Below the pieces are notes generated by a model, which saw only the letters and a program-made list of their open reading frames with translations, was not told the origin of the DNA and made no database searches. A stretch of DNA of 64,000 bases from Sympetrum striolatum (lineage: Eukaryota > Arthropoda > Insecta > Odonata > Libellulidae), in assembly GCA_947579665.1 (NCBI GenBank), contig OX388345.1:33571849-33635848 (forward strand), read 5' to 3'. Below, in pieces: positions 36,668 through 48,989 of this stretch. The number at the start of each line of letters is the position of its first letter. The stretch's first letter is position 1. The position numbers were made by a program, and so were the translations under genes.

Positions 36668-39485
36668 GCGGGCTAATTTTTTAGACTAGTTAGTTGGTCC
36701 TGCTATTGTGAATCCGGTGACAAATTAATTATTCGGGATGTATCGAATTTAGACAAGTTCTCATTTGTGATGATACTTGATGAATTATTAAATTTTCAGA
36801 GAGATTCGAAGGACAAGAGAAGGATCGACAACAGTGGTTGGGTGGCATTACAGAATAGCTTATTTTCCTCCGAATTAAAAAAAATTATCTTCTGAAATCT
36901 CGCGAAATTTTGAAGATCGGATGCCAGTGACCTCATCGCTATTTACAGAATCCAAGTTGGCCTCCCTCTCTCAGTAGGCAAGCGGTATCAACAAGCCAAT
37001 GCCAAAACAGTCGTTTTCAGGTAAATATCGTTCGAAGTTCTCGTGATCGGAAATGAGGTATCCGAATACATTTATTTGTTTTGTTCTTCCGTCTCATCGG
37101 AAATCCCCAAGGTCGGTGACATCCTGCGGAATTTGCTCAGGTGTTTTGAACAGCTGGAAAGCGATGAAAGCGCCCAATCGTTCACTTGGCATGTACCAGT
37201 TGCGATAAGTCCTGAAAGAGGGGCTTTTACGTTGATGGACTTTGGGAATGTCCGACGTTAATAGTTTTATCTTAAAGGAAGTACTCAGAGGAAGCCGTTT
37301 GTGAAATGTGTCAATGCGGAAGATAATATTTTTTTAATTACTTTAACGGAATTTGACGCGATTCAATTTTCCCTGAAAAACTTATCTTCATTTCTCAACA
37401 GTCAGCAACTTCGGCAATATGATTCGTTTCCAGATTGATTCCGCATTTCATGCATTGCAGAGATTCCCTGAAAGTTTCTGAAATACTCGGTGCGCTCATT
37501 TACACATCAAAGAGCATGATCATTTAATAGGTCCATTTGCTCCATAAATTAAAAACAAAATATTTCGGATAAATCAAAGAAATAATCATTGAGCACATTC
37601 GGTGAAATGACATCTGGGGAGAGATTCTAAAATTGAAATTAAAACTCAATACCTTTTCCCAGCCAATGGATTCTTTCGATTAAGCGGTTTTCCGTACCCA
37701 TCTAAACTCGAAATAATTTCATAGGAAAGCGTTTTTCAATTTATTTAGTTTTTTTTTATTTTTAAAATTTCGTTAATTTAGTTTACTTTTACATAATGTA
37801 AATATGTTACTTATCTTTCAGTTCATCTTCAACTAAGGATGCTGACATACAGGAAAACTCTCTTTAAAGATGATGAAATTGAATTGAACAAAGCACGAGA
37901 TAAAACCAAATAATAATAATAAGTGGAAATATATGACTGACATGATGACATGACTGAGATTCTAACTCAGGTCTCCCAAGTGCCGAGCAGCTATTTTATT
38001 TTCTAGTGGTTCTCTTCGGGAAATCTTAAAAGAGAATTCAGTCTCTCCTGTAAATAATTTTAGCAGGTTAAATACAACTAAAGAACAATTTTTTTCGGAG
38101 TTTTACCTGATATCCTTCGTGGAAATATTTTGAGCATAACGTACAGAGATAATAATAATAATAATAATAATAAATCGTCTTTATTTGGGCGATAAGGTGA
38201 GCAAGTAAAATGTGAAACGTTCCGTTGAGATTAATTCGACGATCGCTGGAAAAGACGCATTGAAATAATCCATGACATTGGAAATTAAGAAATGCGATGT
38301 GGATACGGAACTCTTCCCTTAAAACCCCGGAGTAGCTGTTTTACATACGTGTCACTCTTCCAAATACTCGAGAAGCACTCTCGGGCTTTCTTCTGTTATG
38401 GTGGCTAATAGTTTTAAGGAAATACTAACGTCAATATTTCCCTTAATCGATTTTTCGAAGTGACCCTGTCGGTGTCATTGGTATTTCAATGGTTTTCTTC
38501 TTTTTTGCGCTTCCACCACTAATCTTCGTGTTACTTAAGATTTCCTGATTGTGTGCGCGTGTTCCTTAAGTGAAACATTTTTTAAAACATTCAAAATTCA
38601 AAACGTCGAAGTTTAGGAAGGAGATCGTTACCAATGAAAGGGAGAGTACCTTCAGAATTGACGACTGTTAAAGAATATTTTGTTGCAAGCGGTATCATTG
38701 ATAATGATGTGGGATTTCTAGATGAACTACAGTTGTTTTATGTTGAAGTTTCATTGTAGTTATTAAAATTTTTAGATACCTTTTTTACGTTTTGCATCAG
38801 CCTATTTAATTCTTCCAATTTATTTCGCTAAGATCCAGTGTAACGAATGTAATAAGCTTTTCAGTTTTCCAATTAACGAGAATTTTATGGACAACCTTAT
38901 TACTGTACTTATCATCTATCAACGAAATTAGTCAAAATTAACATCCAATCAGAAAATAACGCAATAAAAATCAAACGAGGCCCATTCTCATCTAATAAGT
39001 TGTTTTAAAGCTGAGTAGATGTACATTATTCTAATATTTTCACAATGAATTTTCAAATTCGTCTGCTGTTGTTACCCAAGAAATTCATTGTTATAGGACA
39101 CAGAAGAAAGCAGCTTAATAAAGATAAGGCAGGCATTATCAAAGTTTAGAAAAAAAAGAAAATAATATTTATATAATAAAAACTGATCTTTCTTTTGTTT
39201 CCAACTGGCATTCATTATCAGAAAGCCTCGTTTGTTATTTAGGGGTTACGACCTCTAACATTTGCGTCGCAAATTATAAATCTGTTACTATTGACATGCT
39301 AAATGTTTTCGATGAAAATTTTGGAACTAAAGAATGAAAAGAAAATCAATCCTGAATCAACCGTTCCGTGAAACTAATTTTATGGAATGCAATAATTGTT
39401 TTTAACGGATGCTCATCTTTTAATTAGATTTGTCAATCAAAATTGTGGCGATAATTGAACCGAAAGGAGTTCTTATAATTACTTA
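36668..39485. other. AT-rich sequence without recognised genes
   Basis: No exon or element was recognised except the simple repeat at 38,150-38,173. Confidence 0.45.
38150..38173. repeat. (AAT)n microsatellite
   Basis: About eight perfect AAT units, followed by AATCGTCTTTATTTGGGC. This kind of junction is often seen at the 3' end of retroposons, but no element body is recognisable upstream. Confidence 0.85.
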
Positions 39486-39730
39486 AGCTGTCCGTAAAAT
39501 ATTCACCCCTTAGACCGGTTGGTACCTCATCCCCTCTCAAATTAATACTACTAAGGTGTGATGAGGTTTATTGGGCAGGACGAGGAGTGAGGTAGTTTTC
39601 CCTTGCTTGCTTCAGCCAGAATGCTATAAACTGAACATGTCCACGTAAGTGAAGCACAATGATTCTTCCAGCAACACTTTCCTTAACATTCCATTCGGAG
39701 AAACTTAAATTAGTCCTACTCTTCATTATC
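39486..39730 (+). repeat. Dispersed repeat family, copy B
   Basis: Second copy of the repeat described at 32,690-32,945, in the same orientation. It is about as diverged, with small indels. Confidence 0.7.
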
Positions 39731-42640
39731 AGTCATACCTCAGTAGTTTTCATGTATCACTACATAAACTAGACTATGTCAATAGTGGACAAAAGATACA
39801 TTTTCTCTATCGTGTTCCTAAAGGCAAACAAAAATTTCCATTTTAGTTAAAAACTAATGTAATTAAATACGTTTTACATTTTTTGTACTTAAAATCATTT
39901 TCTTTTCACTGTGGCAAATTTTTTCCATCATATAATCACATCTCGTGTACTGAAGTTGAATGATATAATATTATTATTTTCCTTTTGTATAAATTTACCT
40001 GTCTTGGTCATAGAAAGTAATTAAAGTCTCATCTATTTATCCTTGTAACATCGCAGGTTTCTCTGCCCGTCTAATTAAGAAGCAACAATTACCTCATCTG
40101 CTTGTGGATCGATTTCGGTCAATCAATGTGTAACTCTTCTCCCCCCGTTTTCGAATATTTAGGATAGTGAGAGTTGGAAATCAATTTCACTTTCATCATA
40201 ATGATGGACATTACGTAAAAAGGAAACTCATGCGAGGTTTTCGAAATCGTTATTCAGTATTTCTTGACTAGTGTGTTCTCCGGAATGCTAACGCCGTTCT
40301 ACATAATTAGATTTGCACCGTCTTAGTGGAGTCGGCGAATCATCTTCGGCTCGTCGATGGAGACCTCCAGTTTAGCCCTGGCGATCTTGTGTAAGCCCTC
40401 CCGCGGCTTATCAACGACTCGATTTTTTGCGCACAATTACGCGATAGTCGTTTTTTGTTTCTTCTCGTAAATATATAAATGTAGGTCACGTTTGAAAATG
40501 CTCTTTTTCGTTCAGTTCTAGCCTGGTCTTCGGTGGATCTTGTCCGATTCATTTACGTCGTATTCATCCAGCGATATTCGGGAATCGTTTACATAACGTG
40601 TGCGATAATGGACTGTTTTTCTCTTTAATTCTGGAAACTTTTCCTCCCCTCGTTATTGAATTATTTTTAATACGCGGTTGTGTTCTGGTACCTCAGAACT
40701 GGACCCGGTATGGCTTCCTCCGCTTTTTCCCAAAGTGTTTGCATAATGCTTCTGTTTTTGTTATGCGATTCCGGAAATGGCGATCTATCCCGTGGATCTT
40801 TAACTTTGGCGTAAACTTTAGAGTAAATTGTTCGAATAAAGGTGTTGGAATTGATGAAGGGTAATTCTGTGTTGGACAATATGGGGTCAATTTGATACCA
40901 TTGGACTGAATCCATCGATTCCATTTTTCGTTCGATTAAGGAAATAACTGAGCTTAGAAATCGAAAATATTTTGATGTTCATTGCTGGATATTATTTTAT
41001 ATCCGTGGTATGGAGGCTAGTTTTATGTTTTGTTTAATTCACAATATGCGCCGATTTAAAGAGAGATCAGGTTATAACCTATCATACTTTATCTTACTCT
41101 GCTAGTTATAATCGCAAAAACATTATCAATAACAAGATTGATTCCCCATTCCTATTCGCTCCTTTCAATTTTCAGGTTCCATTAAGAACAACACTCTTAT
41201 CTGATGCCTTTTCTTTGAATACTCCACGTCTATCTATAATATCTATATCTCTTTCTCATTATACCTTCAAATTTGAACTCTTTGGATTCAAATGAAAGCT
41301 TCGATCCATTTAATCTCCCTCTTATTCTAATCATATTCTTAAATGTACGCTAGAGATATATCCATGCAATTCGTGTGATCTCATTTGTCTAATTAATTAA
41401 TGTAGTTATTGCTGGAATTGTTTCATCACTTATGTTTTTAGATATTTATTATAATTTAGAAATATTTGTCCTGCGTAATAGGAAGAGCTACCGAAAAAAG
41501 AGATTGTTGAATCAGAGGTAGTACGTGTTTTCATTAGAGTACACGAGGAATAAATAAATATTTAAAAAAATAAGGGAGAAGAAAATCAGCTCTTAAAAAT
41601 TAACTTTATCAAATTTATAATAAATTCTCATTGATAAATAAATAGGGTAAGAAATATATGTATTGAATTGTTATTGAATTTAATTTAAAGCGTTTAAGTT
41701 TATAAGAACCATATGGGTTCAATGATTCATACACGTTTAAATTATGCATATTTATTGAGAAAGTGAAATAAAGTCCCGTCGTGCTTAAATGGAAGTTAGT
41801 TCGTTAGGCTTGTTTAAATATACACTTCGAGTCAACACAGTTTACTGTGGTTTATTATCATCTAATAGTTTTCTAATGTTTATCATCAATGCTTGAGTTT
41901 TTTTTACTCTGCCGAGTGATTCATTTTTTCGCCCTTGATAATTTAGACAGAGTTAAAATTTTCAGACTAAAATGGACTCAGGAATCCGTGTTATTAAAAA
42001 TAATCTACCTTATTTTTTAGAGCGGAAAAATTTTTTCGTTCAATTAAATGCGTGAAATAATGAAAAGGGCAGTGATAACATTTTGAGGTAGTTTAAAAAA
42101 AGTAATTCGGACATTTTCAAGCTTAATTATGGAGATAATGGTTACTTTTTATGATATTGAAAACTTGTGTGTCTGGTTTCATATCCTCATTCAGCTCGAG
42201 GCTGTTGTATAGGCAGACTAGGGGTAACTGGTAAATTATTTACTAAATCTACCAGACTTTTTCAGTAATTCCTTCTGTATAATTCCGTAACAGCGGTAAA
42301 TTGGCGTATTTAATTGTAGAGAATTGGTGTTATAGCGATAGAAATGCGTGGAGGAAGTCTGGAGTGACGGCAGCAAGAAGACACTGGATCGCTCCGGTTT
42401 GCAGAAACCGGTCTTTTTTATCAGCTTCAGAATTCGTGTGCTGGAGATAACTGCGAAACCGTTTTTCAACTTAATTAATGTGGAAAGGAGAGAGTTTTGA
42501 TAATAACCGTACATTCTCAAGGGAGCTGGTAAATTATTAATTTCAGAAGTTTACTTTGGGTAACTCATAAGTAAAAGCTTTTAACGATATATATCAATTG
42601 AATTGATTCAATGATATTTGGTGGAATTCCATCTTACGGA
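39731..42640. other. AT-rich sequence without recognised genes
   Basis: Short ORFs on both strands around 40,340-40,920 overlap each other and resemble no family I know. No element ends were seen. Confidence 0.4.
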
Positions 42641-42642
42641 AC

Positions 42643-42781
42643 AATTTACTGTAACAAAACACTTGTACAATAGTATACAGGCACTTGTACATACATAGCG
42701 TAGAATTTTAACGATTTGTAATAGCGTGGATTTGTACAAGTTTGTAAATATCATTGTACTTGTGTTTTGTTACAGTAAATT
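42643..42781. mobile_element. MITE of 139 bp with TTGTACAA-type internal repeats
   Basis: Terminal inverted repeats start AATTTACTGTAACAAAACAC (20 bp perfect) and continue imperfectly through GTACAAT. Inside, ACTTGTACA-type motifs occur at about 42,661, 42,682, 42,732 and 42,757 in both orientations. It has no coding capacity. Confidence 0.75.
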
Positions 42782-43146
42782 CTTTTGTGATTTATATCAC
42801 TTTTTCATTCTCTTACTGTTATTGAAATGTATAAAAAATGTATCCATAAAAAATAAGGAAATTTAACAGGCTATGAGAAAAATAGATTAGAGGTTTCATA
42901 TTAGGAAATAGTGTGTTAAACAGGGTTCAATTTATCGAAAATTATGCCAGTCAAGTTTTTGCGGGTGGTCAGTACATTTTCCATGATATTTATTAGAAGG
43001 TACGACTCACATGTTAAAGTTAAATGTCGTAGGCAATTTATTCCGATTGTTTAGTCAAGATATATTTAGTGATATTGTTTCTTAAGAAACCGCATATGCC
43101 GTTGTATTATTTCATTATATTATTCATAATGCTACTTTAATCGGTA

Positions 43147-45606
43147 CCGTAGAATGGGGTGACTTCGGCCGTTTTTAAGAGTTTTTTGATTATTTCTCCA
43201 TTCGATTACATTCTGTATGCACAGAAAATTTTATTTAAGTAGATGCAAACCTTATTCCTTGAAATAGTATTTAAATGTTTTTTTTAAAGCAACAGAATTT
43301 AAAAAAAAATTAAGAATAGCGGCCATAGTGACCCTGACAAATGGGGGACTTCGGCCATTAAATATATTTCCGAAATATCGCCCATAAAATTAATTGTTCA
43401 ATTTTTAGATTGTCATTAACATTAATTTATTGTTTAAATGTACTGAGATAAGAAGAAATGGATACACAATAACGTTTTTTCCACTTTATTTATAAATTTC
43501 CAAAAGAAAAAAAAACATTTTTACTCTACAAACTCAGGCTGTACTTTAGAGAAAAGAAGTCGTCCTCTTCGAATGTCCCTAGGCTTTTTAAGCTTATGAG
43601 CAACCTGATTCACTGATAACATAGCAATATCTTCTATTTCTGGATGGACAAAGTAAGTGTTCTTCACACTGTCTTGTTTTCTTAAAAAGGAAACCTCGAC
43701 TAAGCCATTTTTTGGCGTTGAACATTGTCTCTTTTATTAGTCTCAAACTGTGCTAAAACAAAATCGCCAACAACAATGGCTCTATCTTCTACGATTCGTA
43801 TGGTTTCAGCCTTAGATGTTGACGGAACAGTGATATTTGCATCCACGGCAGCATCCTTTCTTCCTTCATCGGAGTTTGCTCCAATGTTACGCGCAGAAAG
43901 ACTTTTCCCTGCTGCCACAGGCATTCTCTTTCCTCGATTCTTTTTTTCAGGAACTTTCCTATGCCGAGCATCTTGCAAAATTTGTTCAAATGCTTTCGTC
44001 CAAGATTGATCAAATTCATCGTTCTCAAAAGAATCTTCAAAATTCGGAAGTTTGTCATTGACTTTTCCCGGATTGAAAGGCACTATACCAGCAGCTCTAA
44101 ACCCGGCCTGAATATTATTTTTAAGGGAAGGTCTAATGTCTTCTAAAGCTGATTTCAGCATTCTTGGGAATTCACTTTTAGGTAATACGCCAAAATTGCG
44201 TTTTTTTCCACTCATCTAAGCATTTTCTCCAAGCAGCCTTTAGGGGCCTAAAAAATGCCACATCCAATGGCTGGCAGAGATGAGTAGAGTTTGGGGGTAG
44301 GAGTACAAACCTAATATTGAATTCCTCACACATCTTTAAAACTTCCATCGATAAATGACTCGACAAATTGTCACCGAGCAATATCTTCGGACCTGGAAGG
44401 TGTTTCAATTGAGGTAAACATGTATTGACGAACCAATCCTCAAATATTGCCATGTCAAACCATCCAGATGTATTTCTGTCGTATCGAGCACCAGACATTC
44501 CTCCTTCAATCCAAGTAGGATAGAGATATCCTGCCTTATGTACAGTGTATGGGGGTAAAAATACCCCACTAGCAGAAGCAGCCATCATGACAGACGTACT
44601 CACTTTGGATGTGTCTTTCACAACTTCTGGGTGTCGTGTTCCTCTTTTGACGATAACTCTGGTTTTTCCTGGATCGTCAACAAAATTAGTTTCGTCATAG
44701 TTGAAAATATTTTCAGGGAGGACGCCTAATGACTTCTCTAAAAGAATGAAAAATTCTTGTATAATACTTCTACTCACAGCCGCTCGAACCCTTTTAATAT
44801 TTTCCCCGATCCTTAAAGTAAGTGTTTTGTGTCAAGTAAGAAATCCCCGAACCCAATCGATGCCTGGACAATTATTCTAAAAGCACTGGACTATTACTTT
44901 TTTGTTGTTCAAATAACTTTGTACTAAAATTTAATATCACGGACACCTATAGGGAACCTCCAATCGGCACATTTCACCACTCCATTCCACAAATTTCATC
45001 TCTTCTTCATGATGAAGCACTGTTTGACCTCCGACTTTCTTCATGTTTCCCGGTGAGTTTATCTTACAGAGTGCTCCTCGGGACCTGGTACTTTTCTGCT
45101 GCCTTTCGAACTGTTGTATTCCCACTCTTCACTTCATCTAATGCCTCCTTTAAACGATTTTCATCATACCTTAGGTATGAGCGCCCACCACGGACTTTCT
45201 GGTAGCTCCTGGGCATGGCCGAAGTCACCCCACTATATTGCGATTTTTTCCCTAGAGGGCCATAATAATCAGATCTTTAGCCAAACATATTTACATTTTT
45301 TATATTTTGGTTACTAACGAATTAATGAAATTATAAGACCATTTTCTCTTACCTGAGTTCAGTACAGAAGTTTGCAGACTGAGGTTTCGAAGACTTATCT
45401 CGAGAATGCACAAATTGCAACTGAGCTCCCAATGACGATTGCAATGTAAGTGTTGCCAGAAGCAACGCGGATTTGCTGGTGATATGCTCAAACAGTGTTA
45501 TAAAGGTTGGAAAAAAATAGCTACATTGTGAAATTTTAGATATTGTGCTACAAATTATAAATTTATAGAGAAATGCGCGCGTGTCCGAAGTCACCCCATT
45601 CTACGG
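43147..45606 (-). mobile_element. Structurally complete pogo-like DNA transposon, 2,460 bp
   Basis: CCGTAGAATGGGGTGACTTC opens the left end (43147), and the right end (45606) is its exact inverse over at least 22 bp. Both ends abut TA (43145-43146 and 45607-45608), the target duplication of the Tc1/mariner superfamily. Copies of the GGGGTGACTTCGGCC part recur inside each end (43,343-43,356, with a changed base; inverted at 45,217-45,231), giving subterminal repeats. The interior holds a broken transposase on the minus strand. The intact ends mean it could still be moved by an enzyme supplied elsewhere. Confidence 0.93.
43521..45216 (-). pseudogene. Pogo-type transposase (pipsqueak HTH plus DDE_1), frame-broken
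   Basis: Minus-strand reading starts at ATG 45216 with a pipsqueak-type helix-turn-helix (VRKAAEKYQVPRSTL). It continues through a CENPB-like region (GGQTVLHHEEEMKFVEW; RAAVSRSIIQEFF) into a DDE_1 domain. Likely catalytic acidic residues lie in NYDETNF, GDNLSSH and QPLDVAFF. The C-terminal FRAAGIVPFNPGKV and KKPRDIRRGRL blocks are present to about 43521. The lesions are a TAA at 45064-45066, a frame change near 45,000-44,940, a TGA at 44832-44834, a frameshift in an A7 run (44201-44207) and another in an A6 run (43708-43713). The longest open pieces are 44777-44178 and 44215-43700. The enzyme would cut and paste DNA with TA target sites; this copy cannot encode it. Confidence 0.93.
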
Positions 45607-45608
45607 TA

Positions 45609-48600
45609 TCTATTATTGTGAGGGACTTATTTTACCACTAATTATGGTTTCTGGAAAAAGAGTGTGTGCCGTACGTCACGTAGGTGACATTAAGACAATT
45701 GGGGAATAGCATTATCTTTTCTGTAGAAAGGACTATCCAATATCACGTTCTCAACTAATTGCGTTCAATTTAGCGTCTTTATATTTTTCGTCCGTTTCCT
45801 AGATGATTTTCTTGAAAATGATCTGTTTAGATATATAATGTTTTGGGATATAAGTCCCTCCTAAATTTTTGTTTTGTTAATGCGTGGAACAATAAAATAT
45901 GCATCGTAGAAATAAAAAGTAGAATTTGTACGTATCTCATGGAGTACTGGAAATAATTTCAATGCAAATTTTAGAGGGAGAAAATTGAAATCATCCGTTG
46001 ATCCCTATTCTAAAACCGATATCTACATGGATAGACATGGCCTTAATATCGCGCGCACATGTGCCAAATGCGGTTGCTTTCGCGGGAACTTTTATAACAT
46101 TTTCTAATGTCCACATAGTCCAAATAACAGTCGCTTTTACCACTGGTGGCCTTAGGGGAATTCTGTGTTCTGCAACCTTTCTTCACGAAACGAAAAGTGG
46201 ATGTAAACACCTAGAAATAGTCATTCCCAAGTTCGGTTTTCGCTGTGTGGGTCCTACGAATTCCTTTAATTTTTGAAAAATCTTTTGCCTTCCTGGGTCT
46301 ATAATAAGTGAATATATGTTGTCCTTCAGGATTTTATACTCCTTTTAACTTATGTATTATAATGAGGATCGTATTAGTATTTCTCTAAAATGAGTATCAC
46401 TAAAAATAGGATCAGATTATAAATTATTACGTTTGACTACAGAATTTAGCATATATCAGTAACGCAACGAAATATATGGTATTTTTGTAGTTTAGCCAAG
46501 CTGTCGTCGTAGAAGTTATTGCCACTAAGTTTTTTATTGCCCATATATTTTGCTCTACATTGTACATCTGCTATTATTTTCCTAACTCGTGTAATTTTCT
46601 CCAACCGCGAATGCGAAATGCGAAACTAAAGGAATATAATGTTTATAGCTAGAAAATTTTCTTTTACTGAGTTGTGACAAAACGTTTCAAGGATGAAATC
46701 GCAAAAACAGAACAATTACTTCTGATTAGAGGAAGGTTAAATAGGATTAGAATAGGTTAAGTAGGTTAGGTAGGGATGTTAGTGTTACCATAACCCATAT
46801 GCCACTGGCGGCTCACGGGGTATATTTAAAAATTTATAGTATATTAATAAACAGAATATGATGCAAATGTTTGAAATCTCGTATTTATTACTTGAAATAT
46901 CAAAACCTCCTTCCATATCTTAGCTTTGAAAATTTTTTATATTTTAGCACCGATTTACGGAATAACTATCAGTTTTTATGGGATAAATTACTCATATTTT
47001 GGCATTTTTATACTGCGAAACTTGATGTAGCTGCTCGAGATCTTATTTTAATTCTAACGAGAAAACATTTGAAAGATTGCAGTTAACTGACAGATAGATT
47101 TATCTTCGTTGTCTTACCTTTTTACAGCTACTGTTATGAACAGTTTGGTAATATACGGTCACAAATCTCTCCCTTCTTTCGCTAAGTGGAATTTTCTCAT
47201 TTAATATGATAAATCTAAATATAACTACCATCGACGTTTTAATAATCCTGTCCGTGTCGAAATCTCTTCTCTTTAGATATTTCTCATCTGCAGTTCTTTC
47301 TTTCGCTCGCAATGTAGTACCAGCACGACGGGGTGCCCGATTATTGTATGCGATGTTGCTTTGGGTTAATGGAATCCACGCTTCATACCCTGGGGTCCGA
47401 GAAGTCGAGCTTCGTCACGCTAATGGGCTCCATGTCTCACCTGAGTAACGGCTTGAGAATCACACAGCAACTTAACCATTTTCCCAGTCACTGCAGCAAA
47501 TATTAGTTCGTGGGCGAATGATGTTATTCAATGGCTTTTGGAGGTAATTTCTCTCGGTGAACGGGGTGTTCGAGAAAGAGAAAGGCGGTGGAATGCAGTG
47601 GCATTTCTGGAACGCGTCTGCTACAGTTTCGTATCGACATTGCGAAAGCTTTATAGGCGTCGAAGTTTTCGAATGTTAATTTACATTAATAATCGCGGAG
47701 AAGGGTGATTTCAATCCGCGAGGCGAAAATGCCGCTATTTTATGTTTTGTAAGCATAAAATGTTGGCTCACGGATTGTAGTGGTAATTTTGATGGGTTAT
47801 GAAAATGATGCAATTTTTAGTGATCGTGTCATAGATATCCACTTAAAAATTCATAGGTTCGGAACTTTTAGACTCTGGTCCCCAAAGTGTTCCTTAGGTA
47901 ACCCGGGCTATGTTAGGTAGAAATAAAGGTTCTTCTCAGTTTTTGGGAGTGTTTTCAAGTTTTGGGGAGCCAAAGAATACATTATAAAAGATGATATAAT
48001 TAAATGGAAACTAGGTATGGCTTTTTAACAGAACAATTAAATATTAGACTGGCTAGGAGGTCCACGGGAAAAAGTTTGTGAACCTATGTTTTAGACGAAG
48101 TAAATGACGTTTTAGTTCCTGCAACGAACGAACGAAATCTCAGAAAAAGGTATCGTCGGGGCGTTACAATGCGTCTCTTTTGGTAGTGCTTTCCGAAGAC
48201 TATTAAAAAAGCTAACAGGGTAGATTAGGTTTGATGTTGAAGTCATCTCAAGATTGGTTAGTCTATATTGAAACAACTTCACATGTGCATTTCGAAATTA
48301 ATATTTTAGGATTATGTTTCCCAATTTTGTCTTTGTTAATACACTCCTGGTGGCTCGCGGGGTACCTACATCTGAATAGGTGGTGGTTTTCCATTATTGG
48401 AAAGAAATTTGTACCAGTTTTTATCATCTCTTTGTCACCCATTGTAATACAGTCTGTTAAATGAAGATGCGAGATCTACGCCGTCAGCGTACATCCTTGG
48501 CAATTTTAAGCTTCAAGCTCATAACGAGAATGGATGGAGATTTTAACGATTTTATTCTTTTATAACATCCTGAATTGTTAATAATGTTTCGGAAAATTTA

Positions 48601-48980
48601 CCATTAATTATTTATAATATTATAAATTGAATAAAATAGCATTAAATTATTTAAAATGGAGGAAAAAATTAAGTTTGCACATATGAAATTCAATTATAGC
48701 ATTCTTTATAAATAATTCCTCTCCTTTTTTAATAATAATAAACTTATTTTATATACGCTTAGAAAAGTATTTCGAAGGAAAAGAGGATTTTATAATATTC
48801 TTATAGATTTATTTATTTAAGCCTGTTTTTGCGGTCTTTTATATTAAATTCCGTTTACATTTTATCATATTCGTGAAGGGTTTTATTTCGCCACCGATTC
48901 GATTTCACGTTTCAGGTAGAATGCCCGTTTTTTTACGTGCATCCTTTCTAGAAGGTTCCGATAGCACCTTAATATTGGTA
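45609..48980. other. AT-rich sequence without recognised genes
   Basis: Short ORFs (for example 47,206-47,448) have no recognisable similarity. Two vaguely similar segments containing GGCTC.CGGGGTA occur near 46,810 and 48,353, too short to call a repeat family. Confidence 0.4.
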
Positions 48981-48989
48981 CAGTGAAAG

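Noticed and set aside
44178..44215. Programmed frameshift in the transposase
   Set aside because: Other stops and frame changes in the same reading region show general decay, so no special mechanism is needed.
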